A DNA stretch of 64,000 nt from Triglochin maritima (lineage: Eukaryota; Streptophyta; Magnoliopsida; Alismatales; Juncaginaceae). The notes below the pieces were generated by a model. That model searched no databases. It saw only the letters and a program-made list of their open reading frames with translations, and was not told the origin of the DNA. Made by a program: the position numbers and the translations under genes. The stretch covers positions 11,896,743 to 11,960,742 of the forward strand of contig OY821772.1 in NCBI GenBank assembly GCA_963682175.1. Direction: 5' to 3'. Below, piece by piece: positions 20,598 through 31,404 of this stretch (position 1 is the stretch's first letter; every line of letters starts with the position of its first letter).

Positions 20598-23500
20598 TTA
20601 TTGTTGATCGCACATCCCAGAGTCTTCGAGTAAGAAATTGGCCAAATCGCCTCTAAAACGGTGAATAACCTTGCTCTGCTTCGGCTGAGTCGGATCAGCA
20701 TTCTCCATCAAACGCTTGATCCAGTACAAAACGTATGGCCCGCAGTCGTTACTCCCCGCTAGCTGTCGTTGGCTACCCTTCCTGTCAACTCTCAGTGGCC
20801 ATTCGACCGCCAAAAACCCTCGCCAGAATCCCGCTATCTTAGACGCGGTGCATTCATGAGTTCCGACTAAAAGGTTAGGATTTTCACCTCTTTTAAGCGT
20901 GCGGGAGATGCTGTTGTACTGAATGAACTCCGATCGAGGTCCGTGGGCAACGAACAGAGTCCAGTGGCCGGACAAACAGCATGGCTGTGCGATGACGACT
21001 TCCTCCACATTAAGTCCTTCCATTTTTGGGAGTAAATAATCTCTCTTTATATCTTCTCCCTGTCCCTCCACAATCATTTCCGATTCGAAGGATGATAAGC
21101 AGACCACCTTTTGTTGCCCTCCTCTTCTGACGAGTACCTCAATTAGGCCGTCAAGCGTTTCGTTGGTGATTTCTGTGCCTCGCGAAATTATTTCCTTGAG
21201 ATCACCCCTGCTGATAATGCTGAGAACCCCCCTCCAGATAATATCTTTTGCTTCTCGCTCGGGGGCCGTTGCATTCAATAAACGATGTACCTCATCATTG
21301 GTCAGCGTTCTCAAGGCGGTATCATCCACATCTGGCCTCGTGGACGAAACAAGGGCGGCCAGTTCATCTTTCGCTTTTTCTTCACTGGCTTCTTCGGGCC
21401 CTTTTGTTTTTGTGGTGGCTTCTTCGGCCTCCTTTATTTGTTCTTGTTTTTCTGCGGCAATCTTCTGTGCCTCATCTTGGCCAGATTTGCTTTGCGCTTC
21501 GTGTATGTGTTCTGTGCGCAAGCGTGGTTTAAAGGTCCGCATTTTTTTGGGGTGCAAAAGCGGAAGCGCAACCCCAGCCTTCCTCTTTCTTTCCTCCTGT
21601 CTCCTCATAACTTCCTCCTTTTCTTCCTCCTCCTCCCTCTTATTTCTCTCTTCCTCCTCCCTCTTTTCCCTCTTTTCCCTCTCCTCCTCCTCCCTCTTAT
21701 TTCTCTCTTCCTCCTCCCTCTTTTCCCTCTCTTCCCTCTCCTCCGCCTCCCTCTTATTTCTCTCTTCCTCCTCCCTCTTTTCCCTCTCTTCCCTCTCCTC
21801 CGCCTCCCTCTTATTTCTCTCTTCCTCCTCCCTCTTTTCCCTCTCTTCCCTCTCCTCCGCCTCCCTCTTATTTCTCTCTTCCTCCTCCCTCTTTTCCCTC
21901 TCTTCCTCCTCCGCCTCCCTCTTATTTCTCTCTTCCTCCTCCCTCTCTTCCCTCTCCTCCGCCTCCCTCTTATTTCTCTCTTCCTCCTCCCTCTTTTCCC
22001 TCTCTTCCCTCTCCTCCGCCTCCCTCTTATTTCTCTCTTCCTCCTCCCTCTTTTCCATCTCTTCCTCCTCCGCCTCCCTCTTATTTCTCTCTTCCTCCTC
22101 CCTCTCTTCCCTCTCTTCCCTCTCCTCCGCCTCCCTCTTATTTCTCTCTTCCTCCTCCCTCTTTTCCCTCTCTTCCTCCTCCCCACGGACTCTCAGCTCA
22201 CGACACTCTTCTTGAGAGATCCGCAGTTCTTCCTCCAGGTTGTTAATTTTAACGGTCGCCTCCCTAAGTGCTGCTTCGGCTCGCAGCCATTTCGTCTTCA
22301 CCTCACTAAGTTCCAACTCTTGTAGCAGTGGGTCACATGGAATGCTGCATTCACTGAGTTGTATCCTTGGTAGAGTGGATGTTGAAGGTGTTTCCTTCGA
22401 GGCGACCGTTGCTTCTGCAGGAGTTGAAGGTGTTTCCTTCGCTGCGGGAGTTGCTGCTGCAGGAGGAAATTGATCCTCTGACAACAGTGAATGCTCCCGT
22501 GCACTGAGTTTTGGGGTGCCCTTCAATTCAAATTGGCCCGAGTATATCCGGGACAAGTTGATGCCTCGATCTTCCCATTTTCTAAGGATTTGGCGTCTGC
22601 TAAACATTTCGGTCCAACACTTGAACCGTGGAAATGCTGACCGGGGATCCCCCAATTTGAACTTCTCGCAAAGCCACACCTGAAAACAGGAATAAGTTAA
22701 AAAACAGAAACATAACATCCCCAGGACAGTCTCATAACGTTAATCAGAAAGACCAAACACTAATTCCGGGCAGACACAACTCTTATTCCGGACAGACACA
22801 ACTCTTATTCCGGACAGACACAACTCTTATTCCGGACAGACAAAGACGTATTCCGGACATACAAATTACTTATTCCGGACAGACACAAGACGTATTCCGG
22901 ACACATACAGGACTATTCCGGACTGGCAACACACTTATTCCGGACAGGCAACACACTTATTCCGGACAGAGACAACACTATTGAGGACAGACACAAAACT
23001 TATCCCGGACAGACACAAGACTTATTCCGGACAGAGACAACACTATTCAGGACAGACACAAGACTTATCCCGGACAGACACAAGACGTATTCCGGACAGA
23101 CAAGACAATCATTCCAGACACATACAGGACTATTCCGGACAGGCAACACACTTATTCCGGACATAAACCAACACTACTCCGGACTGACACAACACTCATT
23201 CCGGACAACCACAAGACACTTATTCCGGAAAACCTCAAGACACTTTTTCCGGACAGAGACAACACTATTCAGGACAGACAGAAGACGTATTCCGGACAGA
23301 CACAAGACGTATTCCGGACAAGCAAGACAGTCATTTCGGACACATACAGGACTATTCCGGACAGGCAACACACTTATTCCGGACATAAACCGACACTATT
23401 CCGGACTGACACAACACTCATTCCGGACCAAGATGCTTACTTGTAATACGGCAACGCAACCAGACACGTAGCCCTGCTTCATAGAGAAGTTCGCTGACGA

Positions 23501-24209
23501 TCTCCTCCTCGAGAGGTCCCGTTGGGCTTCCTCCAGGCCTTCAACCAAGAAAGTGTGAACCGCATTTGCCCACGCATATCTCTTGAGGCGCTTGAGGTTC
23601 TTAAGGTGTTTCGTGTACCACGCTTTAGTTCGCAGTGATCCATCGAAGAACAAAAAATGATTGAAAATCATAGAAATAAGGAGTCGGACGTGCTCCTCCT
23701 CCTCGCCCATCTTGCTCGTGGCGGTAAGATGACCCAGTAGCTGGGTGTTGTCGAGGTTAACCCCGTCACGTTTCGCTACGTACATGGCATCCATATCCAC
23801 TCTCTGCCCATGTACTCTTAGTCCAAGTAGAAGGGCGACGTCTTCTACCGTAAATGGGACCACCCCAGTGGCTATTCTCAGACCGACTTCATTGGCGTCG
23901 AAGTGTTCGACGAACCAACCCAGTATCTCGTTGTCAGTTGTGACGTGAGGAAAGCTGAGGAAGTGACCGAAAGGCGTCCGTTGGAAGACATTTTTCTCCT
24001 CCTCCTTCATCCGGTCGAACTGCTTGTGAAGGGCCGCGAAACCGCACTTGGTTTCGCGGAAGTAGTACGTGCTTCCCTTAAACCACACAAAAAAATTGTT
24101 AGAGGCCAATAATGAACCTTAAAATGAACCAGAAAGAACATGGTTGACAAAACACCTGCGCGGCTACAATTTCAGGAGCAATGGAGGTTTCAGGTAGAGA
24201 AGGATCCAT
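20598..24209 (-). CDS. Ulp1-domain protein of the MULE, coiled-coil
   Basis: Three exons on the minus strand (24209-24156, 24076-23441, 22679-20598) with GT-AG introns (GCGCAG/GTGTTT...TTTAAG; TTACAA/GTAAGC...TTTCAG), all phase 0, give 923 aa. Residues 19-230 hold a domain with FGHFLSFPHVTTDNEI and PFTVEDVALLLGLRV, like the plant-mobile-domain/DUF1985 regions found in transposon Ulp proteins. A 19-residue Glu/Arg/Lys repeat (about 392-590) is likely coiled coil or a charged helix. The C-terminus is a C48 Ulp1-like peptidase: H802 in GHWTLF, Q869, and C876 in NDCGPYVL. The usual catalytic Asp of the YDS motif is Asn (YNS, N819), so activity is uncertain. Known Ulp1 enzymes cleave SUMO; a substrate here is unknown. 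It is convergent with the transposase. The short first exon is the least sure part. Confidence 0.82.
21611..22187 (-). repeat. 57-bp coding minisatellite (19-aa charged repeat)
   Basis: Within exon 3 of the Ulp1-domain gene, 57-bp units (and shorter variants) encode REKREEEERNKREAEEREE. The plus strand is almost pure pyrimidine and the minus strand almost pure purine, so several frames stay open on both strands; only the minus frame joined to the peptidase domain is genuine. The left junction of the second 18.5-kb copy falls inside this repeat. Confidence 0.95.
22761..23429 (+). repeat. 22-bp CCGG-repeat array 4, in the Ulp1 gene intron
   Basis: The 761-bp second intron of the Ulp1-domain gene (22680-23440) is filled with about 30 units of TTATTCCGGACAGACACAAC type, mostly near 22 bp with variable tails. 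It shares TTATTCCGGAC with arrays 1 and 3. Confidence 0.95.
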
Positions 24210-24362
24210 TTTCGCCTTGTCTTGGTTTTCGTTACTGGAATGGAAAGGTTTTGGAGCAATGAAGGTTTTGGATGAGCGTATGGAAAGGAACTCCGGGTGA
24301 AATGGGGAAAGTTACTCGAATGCTGTACCGCCGCTACTGATGTACGTGAAGTCGAACCGTCT

Positions 24363-24455
24363 AATCGTGATTTAGGGAAATGAACCGTCGCACGGAAATG
24401 AACCGTCGCACCCAACAAATCGTGATTTAGGGAAATGAACCGTCGCACCCAACAA
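24363..24455. repeat. Short repeats in Ulp1-gene promoter
   Basis: Two copies of TCGTGATTTAGGGAAATGAA followed by CCGTCGCAC, plus an extra GGAAATGAACCGTCGCAC between them, about 160-250 bp upstream of the Ulp1-domain ATG. They could be promoter elements; no function is shown. Confidence 0.7.
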
Positions 24456-24569
24456 TTCGTATACATTTCCCCGCGCAGAGGTTTTGGTTGACTGGACGCA
24501 CACCTGGCAGCTGACGTGTTATTCCACGTAGGACGCGTCACGGACGCTCGCGTCCGTATATAACTACTC

Positions 24570-24578
24570 TTAGTAGAT
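24570..24578. repeat. Candidate 9-bp target duplication, right
   Basis: TTAGTAGAT, identical to 15555-15563; marks the proposed right border of the MULE. Confidence 0.55.
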
Positions 24579-26296
24579 TTGCGTGAAGAATCTTTGGTTT
24601 GGTCCCTCCCGCGTTGGAGTTCTCGCCTCTCTCTCCCGCGCGTGGTTAGCTGGTGGTGTTGTTGGGACGCGGTTAGATGGAGTTTGACGCTTCTCGGAAA
24701 GAGCGTGCAAGTATGTATTGTTCGGTGGATTAACATTCCTCGATCGTTGTCTTCAAAACCCCTATTCGAAACAATTTGGGATTATTCCATGAGGAAACTT
24801 TGTGGATTATAGTTATAATGTCGTATTGACCAACTTAGGTGTTACTAATCTAGATTAAACCTTCTATTTTAGGTAACTTCAGTTTGCTGTTTAGTTATTT
24901 TTAAATGTGTATGGTAAATGCACCTTTTTTGGTTTAACTTGGGTTTGAGATTCAAATGTTTATGGTTGAGTATGAAAGGATCAGAGGTTACAACGGAGTT
25001 CTTTTGCTTCTGAATTTGTGTTATTTTTCATATAAGGTTGTAGGATTTAATTTGGATGTGTATTCGTGTTAATTTGTTATGTCGTGCCTGTTTTCATTTC
25101 TGAGGTTTGCTAATTTTGCCTTCGGAATTAAGCTACCAAAAGGATTCCTATAACCACGACATTAGATTTTGTTAAATAAATGGTGTTTGGATGGATTAAG
25201 CATATAACCCGCTTTGCACGGTTCTTCTCAAGCAAAATATAAGCTGAGGGAAAAAGAAAACGACGTGAGTGGATTTGCTAAAACCCAAGGGGAAGAAAAT
25301 AACATGGTTTTAAACTCTATGTCTAATTTTTAACTGCTTCTGAACTAATCTTATATATACATAAATTGTATGTCATTGGAAACCATGATTTTAGAAACCG
25401 TGAGTCGATTTTAGCTATAATGTACTATTGACCAACTTAAGTGATATTAATATTCTTGATTAATCATTAAACTTGTTATTTAATTAATTTCAAAAAGTAA
25501 AAGACATTTGAATTTTATAAGTTAGACTCCTAACTGTACTGACCACATGTCCCCCGGGACGTAGTCAAATGGTTGGGGTGAGTGGTTCATTCACCTCCGG
25601 AAGCAAATTTGAACCTCCCTAGACACGTCAAATGTCCCGGTATAAAAGGTGTGGATCACCCACAGTTTAGAGCCGCAGCCCACCTAACTCACAGTGAGAG
25701 CATATGTCGGTGAAATTTGGGTTATAAAAAAAATTACGGTTGGAGGGTTGTACTTGTTCATGTCTTGGAACGTTGAGGGGTTGTTAGATGAGTATATTTA
25801 GAAACAAGACTTAAATTTGATTGATTTCTATCGTTTATCTTTTGCAGTAATTAGGAATTGGCTAAGACAAAATGCAGTTACGTACTCCTCGTAATAACTT
25901 ATAGTGGTCTGGAGGACCAACTTGTGTTTGTAATTAGTGCTTGGTACTTCGGTGCAAGGAGAAAAAAATACACATTTTGGGATGAATTTTTGTATACAAA
26001 TTTACATTTTACGTATATATCAATTTATGAAATCATGGATGGATTAATGTTGTCATGTTAGTTAATTTTTAATGTACATAATGTGGTTATAAATAGTTAT
26101 GGCTTCTTATTTATCTAGTTATGGTTATATATAGTTAAGGCTCCTATGTATATATTATATATGTGTATATTTTGGCAGTAAGGGATATATATTATAGGGT
26201 TGACAACTTATATTGTTGGGCCATTAAATTATTTTTCCTGTTTTCACTGCCTTATTAGTTAAACAAACATGTGTGCTGAACAATTGGATTTACAGT
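24579..26296. other. Spacer, no gene; holds a SINE-like unit
   Basis: AT-rich sequence with no coding region I can support. The only recognisable item is the tRNA-like stretch near 25553 (next entry). Confidence 0.4.
25551..25733 (+). mobile_element. Possible tRNA-derived SINE
   Basis: The sequence GTAGTCAAATGGTTGGGG resembles a polymerase III A box, and GCAAATTTGAACCTCCC about 30 bp later looks like a mutated B box (GGTTCGAACC type). A body of roughly 110 bp and an A-rich end near 25720 follow. The match is by eye and degenerate. Confidence 0.35.
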
Positions 26297-27539
26297 TTTA
26301 GGATGATGAAGACCTAGAGGATGTGCTTTGTTCCGTTGTGAAGAGTGTACAAGAGTATGTCAACAGATATGTAGTCAAAACTAAGGTGCACGCAACACCT
26401 TGTACCAGACAATAGAGGACTGAAGATTTACTTACCGGTCACTACCGAGTATTCTTGGATAGTTGTCGGATGATGCCTACCGTACTCGTTAATTTATGTA
26501 ATATTTTTTAAGGAACAAGGATTTCTAACACCAACTAGAAGCGTAACCGTCGAAGAACAGATGCATATTTTCTTGAATGCCTTAGGCCATGGTCATGTCA
26601 ACCAAGCATTGCAACAATACTTTCAACACTCAGGCGAAACAATTAGTCGTCACATAAATCATGTTCTTAGAGCAACTGCTATTTGGTCATGTGACATGAT
26701 CAAACCGAAAGACGACCAAAATGCAATTTCTGATCACATATTGCATCACCATGGTGGCAAGTATTTTCCCTATTTCAAAGATTGCATTGGTACCTTAGAT
26801 GATACACATATTCACGTGTCCGTTCCAAAAGCAAAACAACTTATGTACCGGTCCGGTCACCAACCAAAGTACACCATGCAAAATGTTTTAGGAGTGTGTG
26901 ACTTCCGAATGTGATCCATTTTCTTGTCGACCAGTTGGGAAGGTAGTGCACACGACAATAGGGTGCTCAACCATGCTATTTACGAGTCTGACTGCTTCCC
27001 GATGCCCCTACCTGGTAATTGCAGATAACATCCTGCCTTCCTAAGTGCATGCGTTGATAATTTATAACTTACAGTAATAGTTATTTGTACTGACATATAT
27101 ATATATATTACATGGTGGACTCTAGGTATCCCAGCAAACACAGGTTCCTAGTGCCGTATCGGAACACACGTTTTCATCTTTTGGAATTTCAGTCAAGCCA
27201 ACCCCAAGGGGAGGAGGAGATTTTAATAGTACGCACTCCTTCTTAAGGAATGTCATCGAGAGGCGTTTGGGGTATTTTTTGAAAAAGAGATGGTGTATGT
27301 TAAATATCCTGGGCCCCTACTCACTCGAGGACCAAGCGATGCTTGTAGCAGCTGCAATGCGGTTGTATAATTTCATCATTGATCACAACAACGACCCACT
27401 AACTGTGGAGTTCGATGCCGAAGACACAATCCCTATCAATTCTAATAACGGTGGTCAAACAATAGGACGAAACGATAATGATATGGGGGTACTCCGCAAC
27501 CACATTCAAGATGCGATTGCCGCGAGTAGAGGGTTGTAA
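26297..27539 (+). pseudogene. PIF/Harbinger transposase remnant
   Basis: Plus-strand fragments in the right order for a plant PIF/Harbinger DDE transposase: TGHYRVFLDSCRMM (about 26440), RSVTVEEQMHIFLNALGHG and FQHSGETISRHINHVLRA (26540-26680), FKDCIGTLDDTHIHVSVP (26770-26830), NVLGVCDFRM, then SWEGSAHDNRVLNHAIYESD (about 26935-26995), HSFLRNVIERRLGYFLKKRW (27230-27290) and LVAAAMRLYNFIIDHN. DD-type motifs LDDTH and HDNRVL are present. A TGA at 26912-26914 stands where related proteins have arginine, a TAG interrupts the N-terminal part, and a frameshift precedes the C-terminal part, so it is broken. Its likely partner is the Myb-like gene just downstream. A near-identical copy lies at 49868. 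Confidence 0.8.
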
Positions 27540-27799
27540 TGTCATATGTTATTGTTTTGTTTTTTTTTTGCTAGAAACTACTTATAGTACGTCAAGTATT
27601 TTGTTTATTGTAATGTGACACTTTGATAACTGGATTGTTGGATGACCACTCCTTAAAATTTGTATTGTCAGATTTGTTACTTCTATATATCAACCATGTT
27701 AATGTTACTTCTATTTATCAATCATGTTAATGCTTGCATTTATCGATATTTAATTCTTAATTACAATCTTTTTCAATCTAAATCACCAACCTGGTACAT

Positions 27800-29001
27800 T
27801 GGTGAAGGAATGGGAACTCCTCCATCAATGAACGATGAAGAATCTTGGATGACTGAGTTACAACTGCAGCCACTTCAACCTTCATTGCCAAACCCAGAGG
27901 CTTGGAATGCGATACCCACTCCTTCCACTAATCCAGTAGCCAATTTGGTTCGTTCAACCACACTTCTTTTGAATCTCCACAACTGACGCCTACTGAAGAC
28001 ATTGGGGGTCGAAGTTGTGATGGAAAGACAACTAAGAAGAAAATTAATGCATATGGGAAGCAAAACAAGGCCCATTGGTCTTCTTCCCACCACAGGACTT
28101 GGGTTATGTTGTGTTTGGATGAGATTCATGCCGGTAACAAGGTTAACAATGTCCTAATCAATAAGGGGAAGAAAAACTTAGAAGAAAATTTCTTCAAAGT
28201 AACTGGCACGCACTATACTTGGGCGTAACACAAGAACCACTAGGATAAAATCAAAAAAGCTTACCACAATTGGCAATGGTTGAAGAAGCAAACAATCATT
28301 GAATGGAATGACGAGAAGAAGATTTTCATTGCATATGAGGAATGGTGGGCAGCCGTAGCTAAGGTAGTACAAGAACGTCCATTCCAATTTCACATTTTGT
28401 TGTTGTGAGTCCTAACACTTCCTATTGATGTGTTGTTCAACGGCAAAAACGAGATAAGGTGGAGAGATTTAAAAACTAAGGATTTAAGTTTGAGGACGAA
28501 CTTTGTGTAATATTTGGTGAACATATGTCTGACGGAGATAGAAACTTCATACTTGGACAACCTGGATTGAAGCAAAAACTCACAGCTGGGACGTCTACCT
28601 CCTCCCACGTTAGTGGCATCGACGACCATGAAGCTGAAGACACAACCCAGTCAGATGAGGGGAAAAATGAGGACTCAACAATCCACCATTCTAGCGAAAG
28701 TGGTAGTGTGAAGCCAAAAAAAATTAAACTGGCGCCTACAACTACTACAATAACGTCGAAGCTGAGTTGCATTCAAGAGGAAGTATCAATTATTAGGTTC
28801 TTACGGGAGGATGGAAGTGAAACCTAGAAGAAATATAATGTGGAGTTGTGTGTACAACTGCTGAAGGAGTGTGGTGTGAAACCAGGTACAAGAGACTGGG
28901 GGAGAATGTGTCAGACATTCAAAAACTTAACGACACGACAAACATTTGTGCTTGCTTGCGAGAGTCGTAGGTTTTGGCTTCAGGAAGAGATTAAGGAGTA
29001 A
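27800..29001 (+). pseudogene. Harbinger ORF1-like Myb/SANT protein remnant
   Basis: From 28019 the plus strand reads DGKTTKKKINAYGK, then VMLCLDEIHAGNKVNNVLIN, KNLEENFFKVTGTHYTWA, HKNH-DKIKKAYHNW and FIAYEEWWAAV. This is the Myb/SANT-like domain (Myb_DNA-bind_3 type) found in L10-interacting proteins and in PIF/Harbinger ORF1 proteins. Two stops fall in the domain: a TAA after YTWA, where a Gln codon is expected, and a TAG in place of the conserved Trp of NHWDKIKK. A stretch at 28525-28824 with SDGDRNFILGQPGLKQKL and an end ETFKNL/RRFWLQEEIKE-like segment follow. In PIF/Harbinger elements ORF1 aids nuclear import and end binding of the transposase. Position 3' of the transposase on the same strand fits that pairing. 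Confidence 0.65.
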
Positions 29002-31404
29002 CATATTTAACCAAGTTTATTTGAACTAGTTCTTAGAATAATTTGGAATAAAACCTTTTAATCCTCCGTTGGTAAAAATTATGCGAGTTGTTTTATTGTT
29101 ACTGTAATGACATGGGGTAACTAGTAGTACTTGTTATTGTTTTATTGTAATGAGATTGGCTAGCAAGTAGTAACATATCAATCCTACGTAAGTTGACCAA
29201 TTTGCTTTAGGACTTTCCATTCATTTCGTGCAGTTTGGTGAATGGCAGATTTATTGCAATTTTTTGTAGGTGAATGGTTGGTTGTTAATCAGAAGAATGG
29301 ATGGCTGGTTCTGCTTCAAAGTATGGATGGTCCAGTGCAAAACAAAACACCAATATCAGAGTAAGTATGCATATATGAAAGTTTAGTTTAGCTAATGCAT
29401 ATATCACCCATATATCACCATGACACTTGATGTTGCTTAATTGTGGTATTGGTTTGATGGAGTTCCAAGGTTTGACTCCCACTGCCAAATTAAGGTTTCA
29501 GATCAAGTATTGGTGTTGCTTAATTTAGTATGTTTTTTTGACTTGATTGAAAATTTGAAGAATGTGAGCTCCCTCCGTGACTGCAGTTGGCTTAAAGATT
29601 GCAAGGGAATGGATGTTGTTGTTGAGCCTCGAGTGAAGTTTGAACTACCACAAGATGGATACTTGAACATTTAGGAATTTCATGACGTGCCTCTATATGC
29701 ATGTAAAATCATCATATGATTTGTGTTGAGTCTTGGTATTATTATTTACGTACATCTTCATTTAATAGACTTGGTTCATGTAATCTGGTTGACGTGTGGA
29801 ATGCTTTCAAAAAGACAAAAAATGCTTATGCATGTAAAGCTTGGGTGCTGTATAGCTTCGGTTGAATCTATTTAACAGAAAAATTGCTTATGCATGTAAA
29901 GCTTGGGTATGTAAAGCCAATTCCTGCAAATTTATATATTCCTTCAACTTGTTTCTAAATGAGAACAAGAAATAAATAGTTTCTGAAATAGTTTTGAAAT
30001 CAGATTTAACACTATTCGAAGTTGAAACAGCTCCTAGCAATTACAATCGACACACCAAGATGGCAAATTAGGAATGCATTAAACTGTTGAACTTCAACGG
30101 GATTACAACTACATAATTTACATCTATCATAGCAGTTACGATGAGTTTGTGATTACATTACTTGTCCGCAACCAAAAGACCAAAAAACTGAACTGCACTT
30201 CGGCAAAACACAACAACCATCAAACCAAAACCAATTACTTCAATATTTGTCCTCCTGCCACCCGACCAACCTCCCAAAAATTTCTAACTTTAACACTCCA
30301 CCTACACACCGCTTCCGTGGTAGGAGGCGTTGGTACTAAATGGGAGGACCACCCGAAGAGACCTAACATTATGAACTGGACCGGGTCTGGATCGTTCAAA
30401 TTGTTGAGCAATGCAAATGCTCCCGCACTTGATGCATAAGTTCTCCTTGAATCCCATTTTCCTCTTCCTCTTCTTGGTTGATGGCTGACCTAATGCATTC
30501 AAGGTAAACTTAGTTTTGAAAATTATATTTTGCAAATCATATATAAGGTTTGAAGACCGCCTGGAATTCGTGGACATGGTAATGTAATAGAGTGTTACAT
30601 TAGTCTCTTACACTCCAAGTTTTGAAAATTTCAGAATTCATAGACATAGAAAACCAACACATCTTCTAAAAGCTAACATGATAAACTATGTCAAGATACA
30701 ACCCCTAGATTTAGTCACCACTTCAGTCGACGCATGTCAAGCTTGTTGGAAAATGTCTTCTTCCATTCCTTCCTCTACCTCACGAGTGGCCATATCTCAG
30801 CGCCCTTGCTTTCTAATTCCTCTTCCTCAAGCCTAGTCAATTCATGGTCTGCAAGCATCTCCTCAAAGGATGGGTGGGAGTTGGATGCCCAAGCAGTGAT
30901 GCGCAGGTTGTAAGGTCATCCAAAAATTCCACATATCGATTTAGTTCAAAACCAACCCAAAAATATTAACATCCAACAATAGAATAATCACAATACTCTT
31001 GTTCAAAACACATTCTTCATATTTATGTTGATAGACCCTCAATCTTATAGGTTAATACAATACATTTTTAAACAAATTCACCCCCAAATGAGTCAGACCA
31101 ACTATGAAGTCCCAAACCCGTTATTTGAGCAACTTAAATGTCATATGAACAATTATTAAATGAAACAACACCTATCAAAATGATGTAGTTTAACTTAAAC
31201 TTCCTGTGAAGTTTCCTTACATTGATCTCTTCCTGTTTTTACCTTTTACTATGACTTACATGTTTCAATGTAACTTCCTGGTGATAGGATGTGTTGCGTA
31301 TCTGCTGCCTGGGTGATTTGTTACCTGTCCATTTTTATTGTGTCAAAGATCATGTTGTTTTTTGGCATGGACTATATCAAATGGTTATTTAAGGATAATG
31401 TTGA
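29002..31404. other. AT-rich spacer, no gene recognised
   Basis: About 2.4 kb without a coding region I can support. It has a pair of direct repeats AATGCTTATGCATGTAAAGC / ATTGCTTATGCATGTAAAGC near 29821 and 29883, and at 31137-31249 a block that recurs near 36575. Confidence 0.45.
31137..31249 (+). repeat. Dispersed 110-bp repeat, first copy
   Basis: Contains TGAAACAACACCTATCAAAA and ACTTAAACTTCCTGTGAAGT and closely matches 36575-36683 in the same orientation. Roughly 5.3 kb of transposon-derived sequence separates the two. Confidence 0.8.

Larger units (their letters stand above)
15564..24569. mobile_element. Candidate Ulp1-carrying MULE, 9.0 kb
   Basis: Two intact convergent genes, a FAR1/MULE-type transposase (16204-18873, plus) and an Ulp1-domain protein (20598-24209, minus), lie between two copies of the nonamer TTAGTAGAT. 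The ends are not clear inverted repeats: the left begins GGGAAATG and the inverted right begins GAGTAGTT, with a shared GRACGC hexamer at bases 15-20. Both ends carry CGCGTCACGGACGCT within 40 bp of the border, but in direct orientation. This fits the non-TIR MULE type. MULEs that carry Ulp1-like genes are known (Kaonashi in Arabidopsis, CUMULE in cucurbits). Arrays of a 22-bp CCGG-centred repeat occupy four noncoding compartments. Borders are inferred from the nonamer alone and could be wrong; the gene pair itself is well supported. Confidence 0.6.

Noticed and set aside
21163..22325. Leu/Ser/Phe-rich 346-350 aa plus-strand frames
   Set aside because: Antisense of the purine-rich repeat in the Ulp1-domain gene; no family resemblance.
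22761..23429. CRISPR-like array of regularly spaced repeats
   Set aside because: Repeats and spacers are not distinct, the units run head to tail, and the host is a plant; it is a minisatellite.
15564..24569. Long terminal inverted repeats for the MULE
   Set aside because: The ends pair at only about a third of positions; the shared CGCGTCACGGACGCT is direct, not inverted.
24164..24736. 190-aa minus-strand frame upstream of the Ulp1-domain gene (and its copy at 47735)
   Set aside because: It overlaps exon 1 in another frame, crosses promoter repeats and the MULE border, and resembles no known protein.
28390..28772. Minus-strand frames opposite the Myb-like remnant
   Set aside because: Shadows of the plus-strand Myb/ORF1 sequence.
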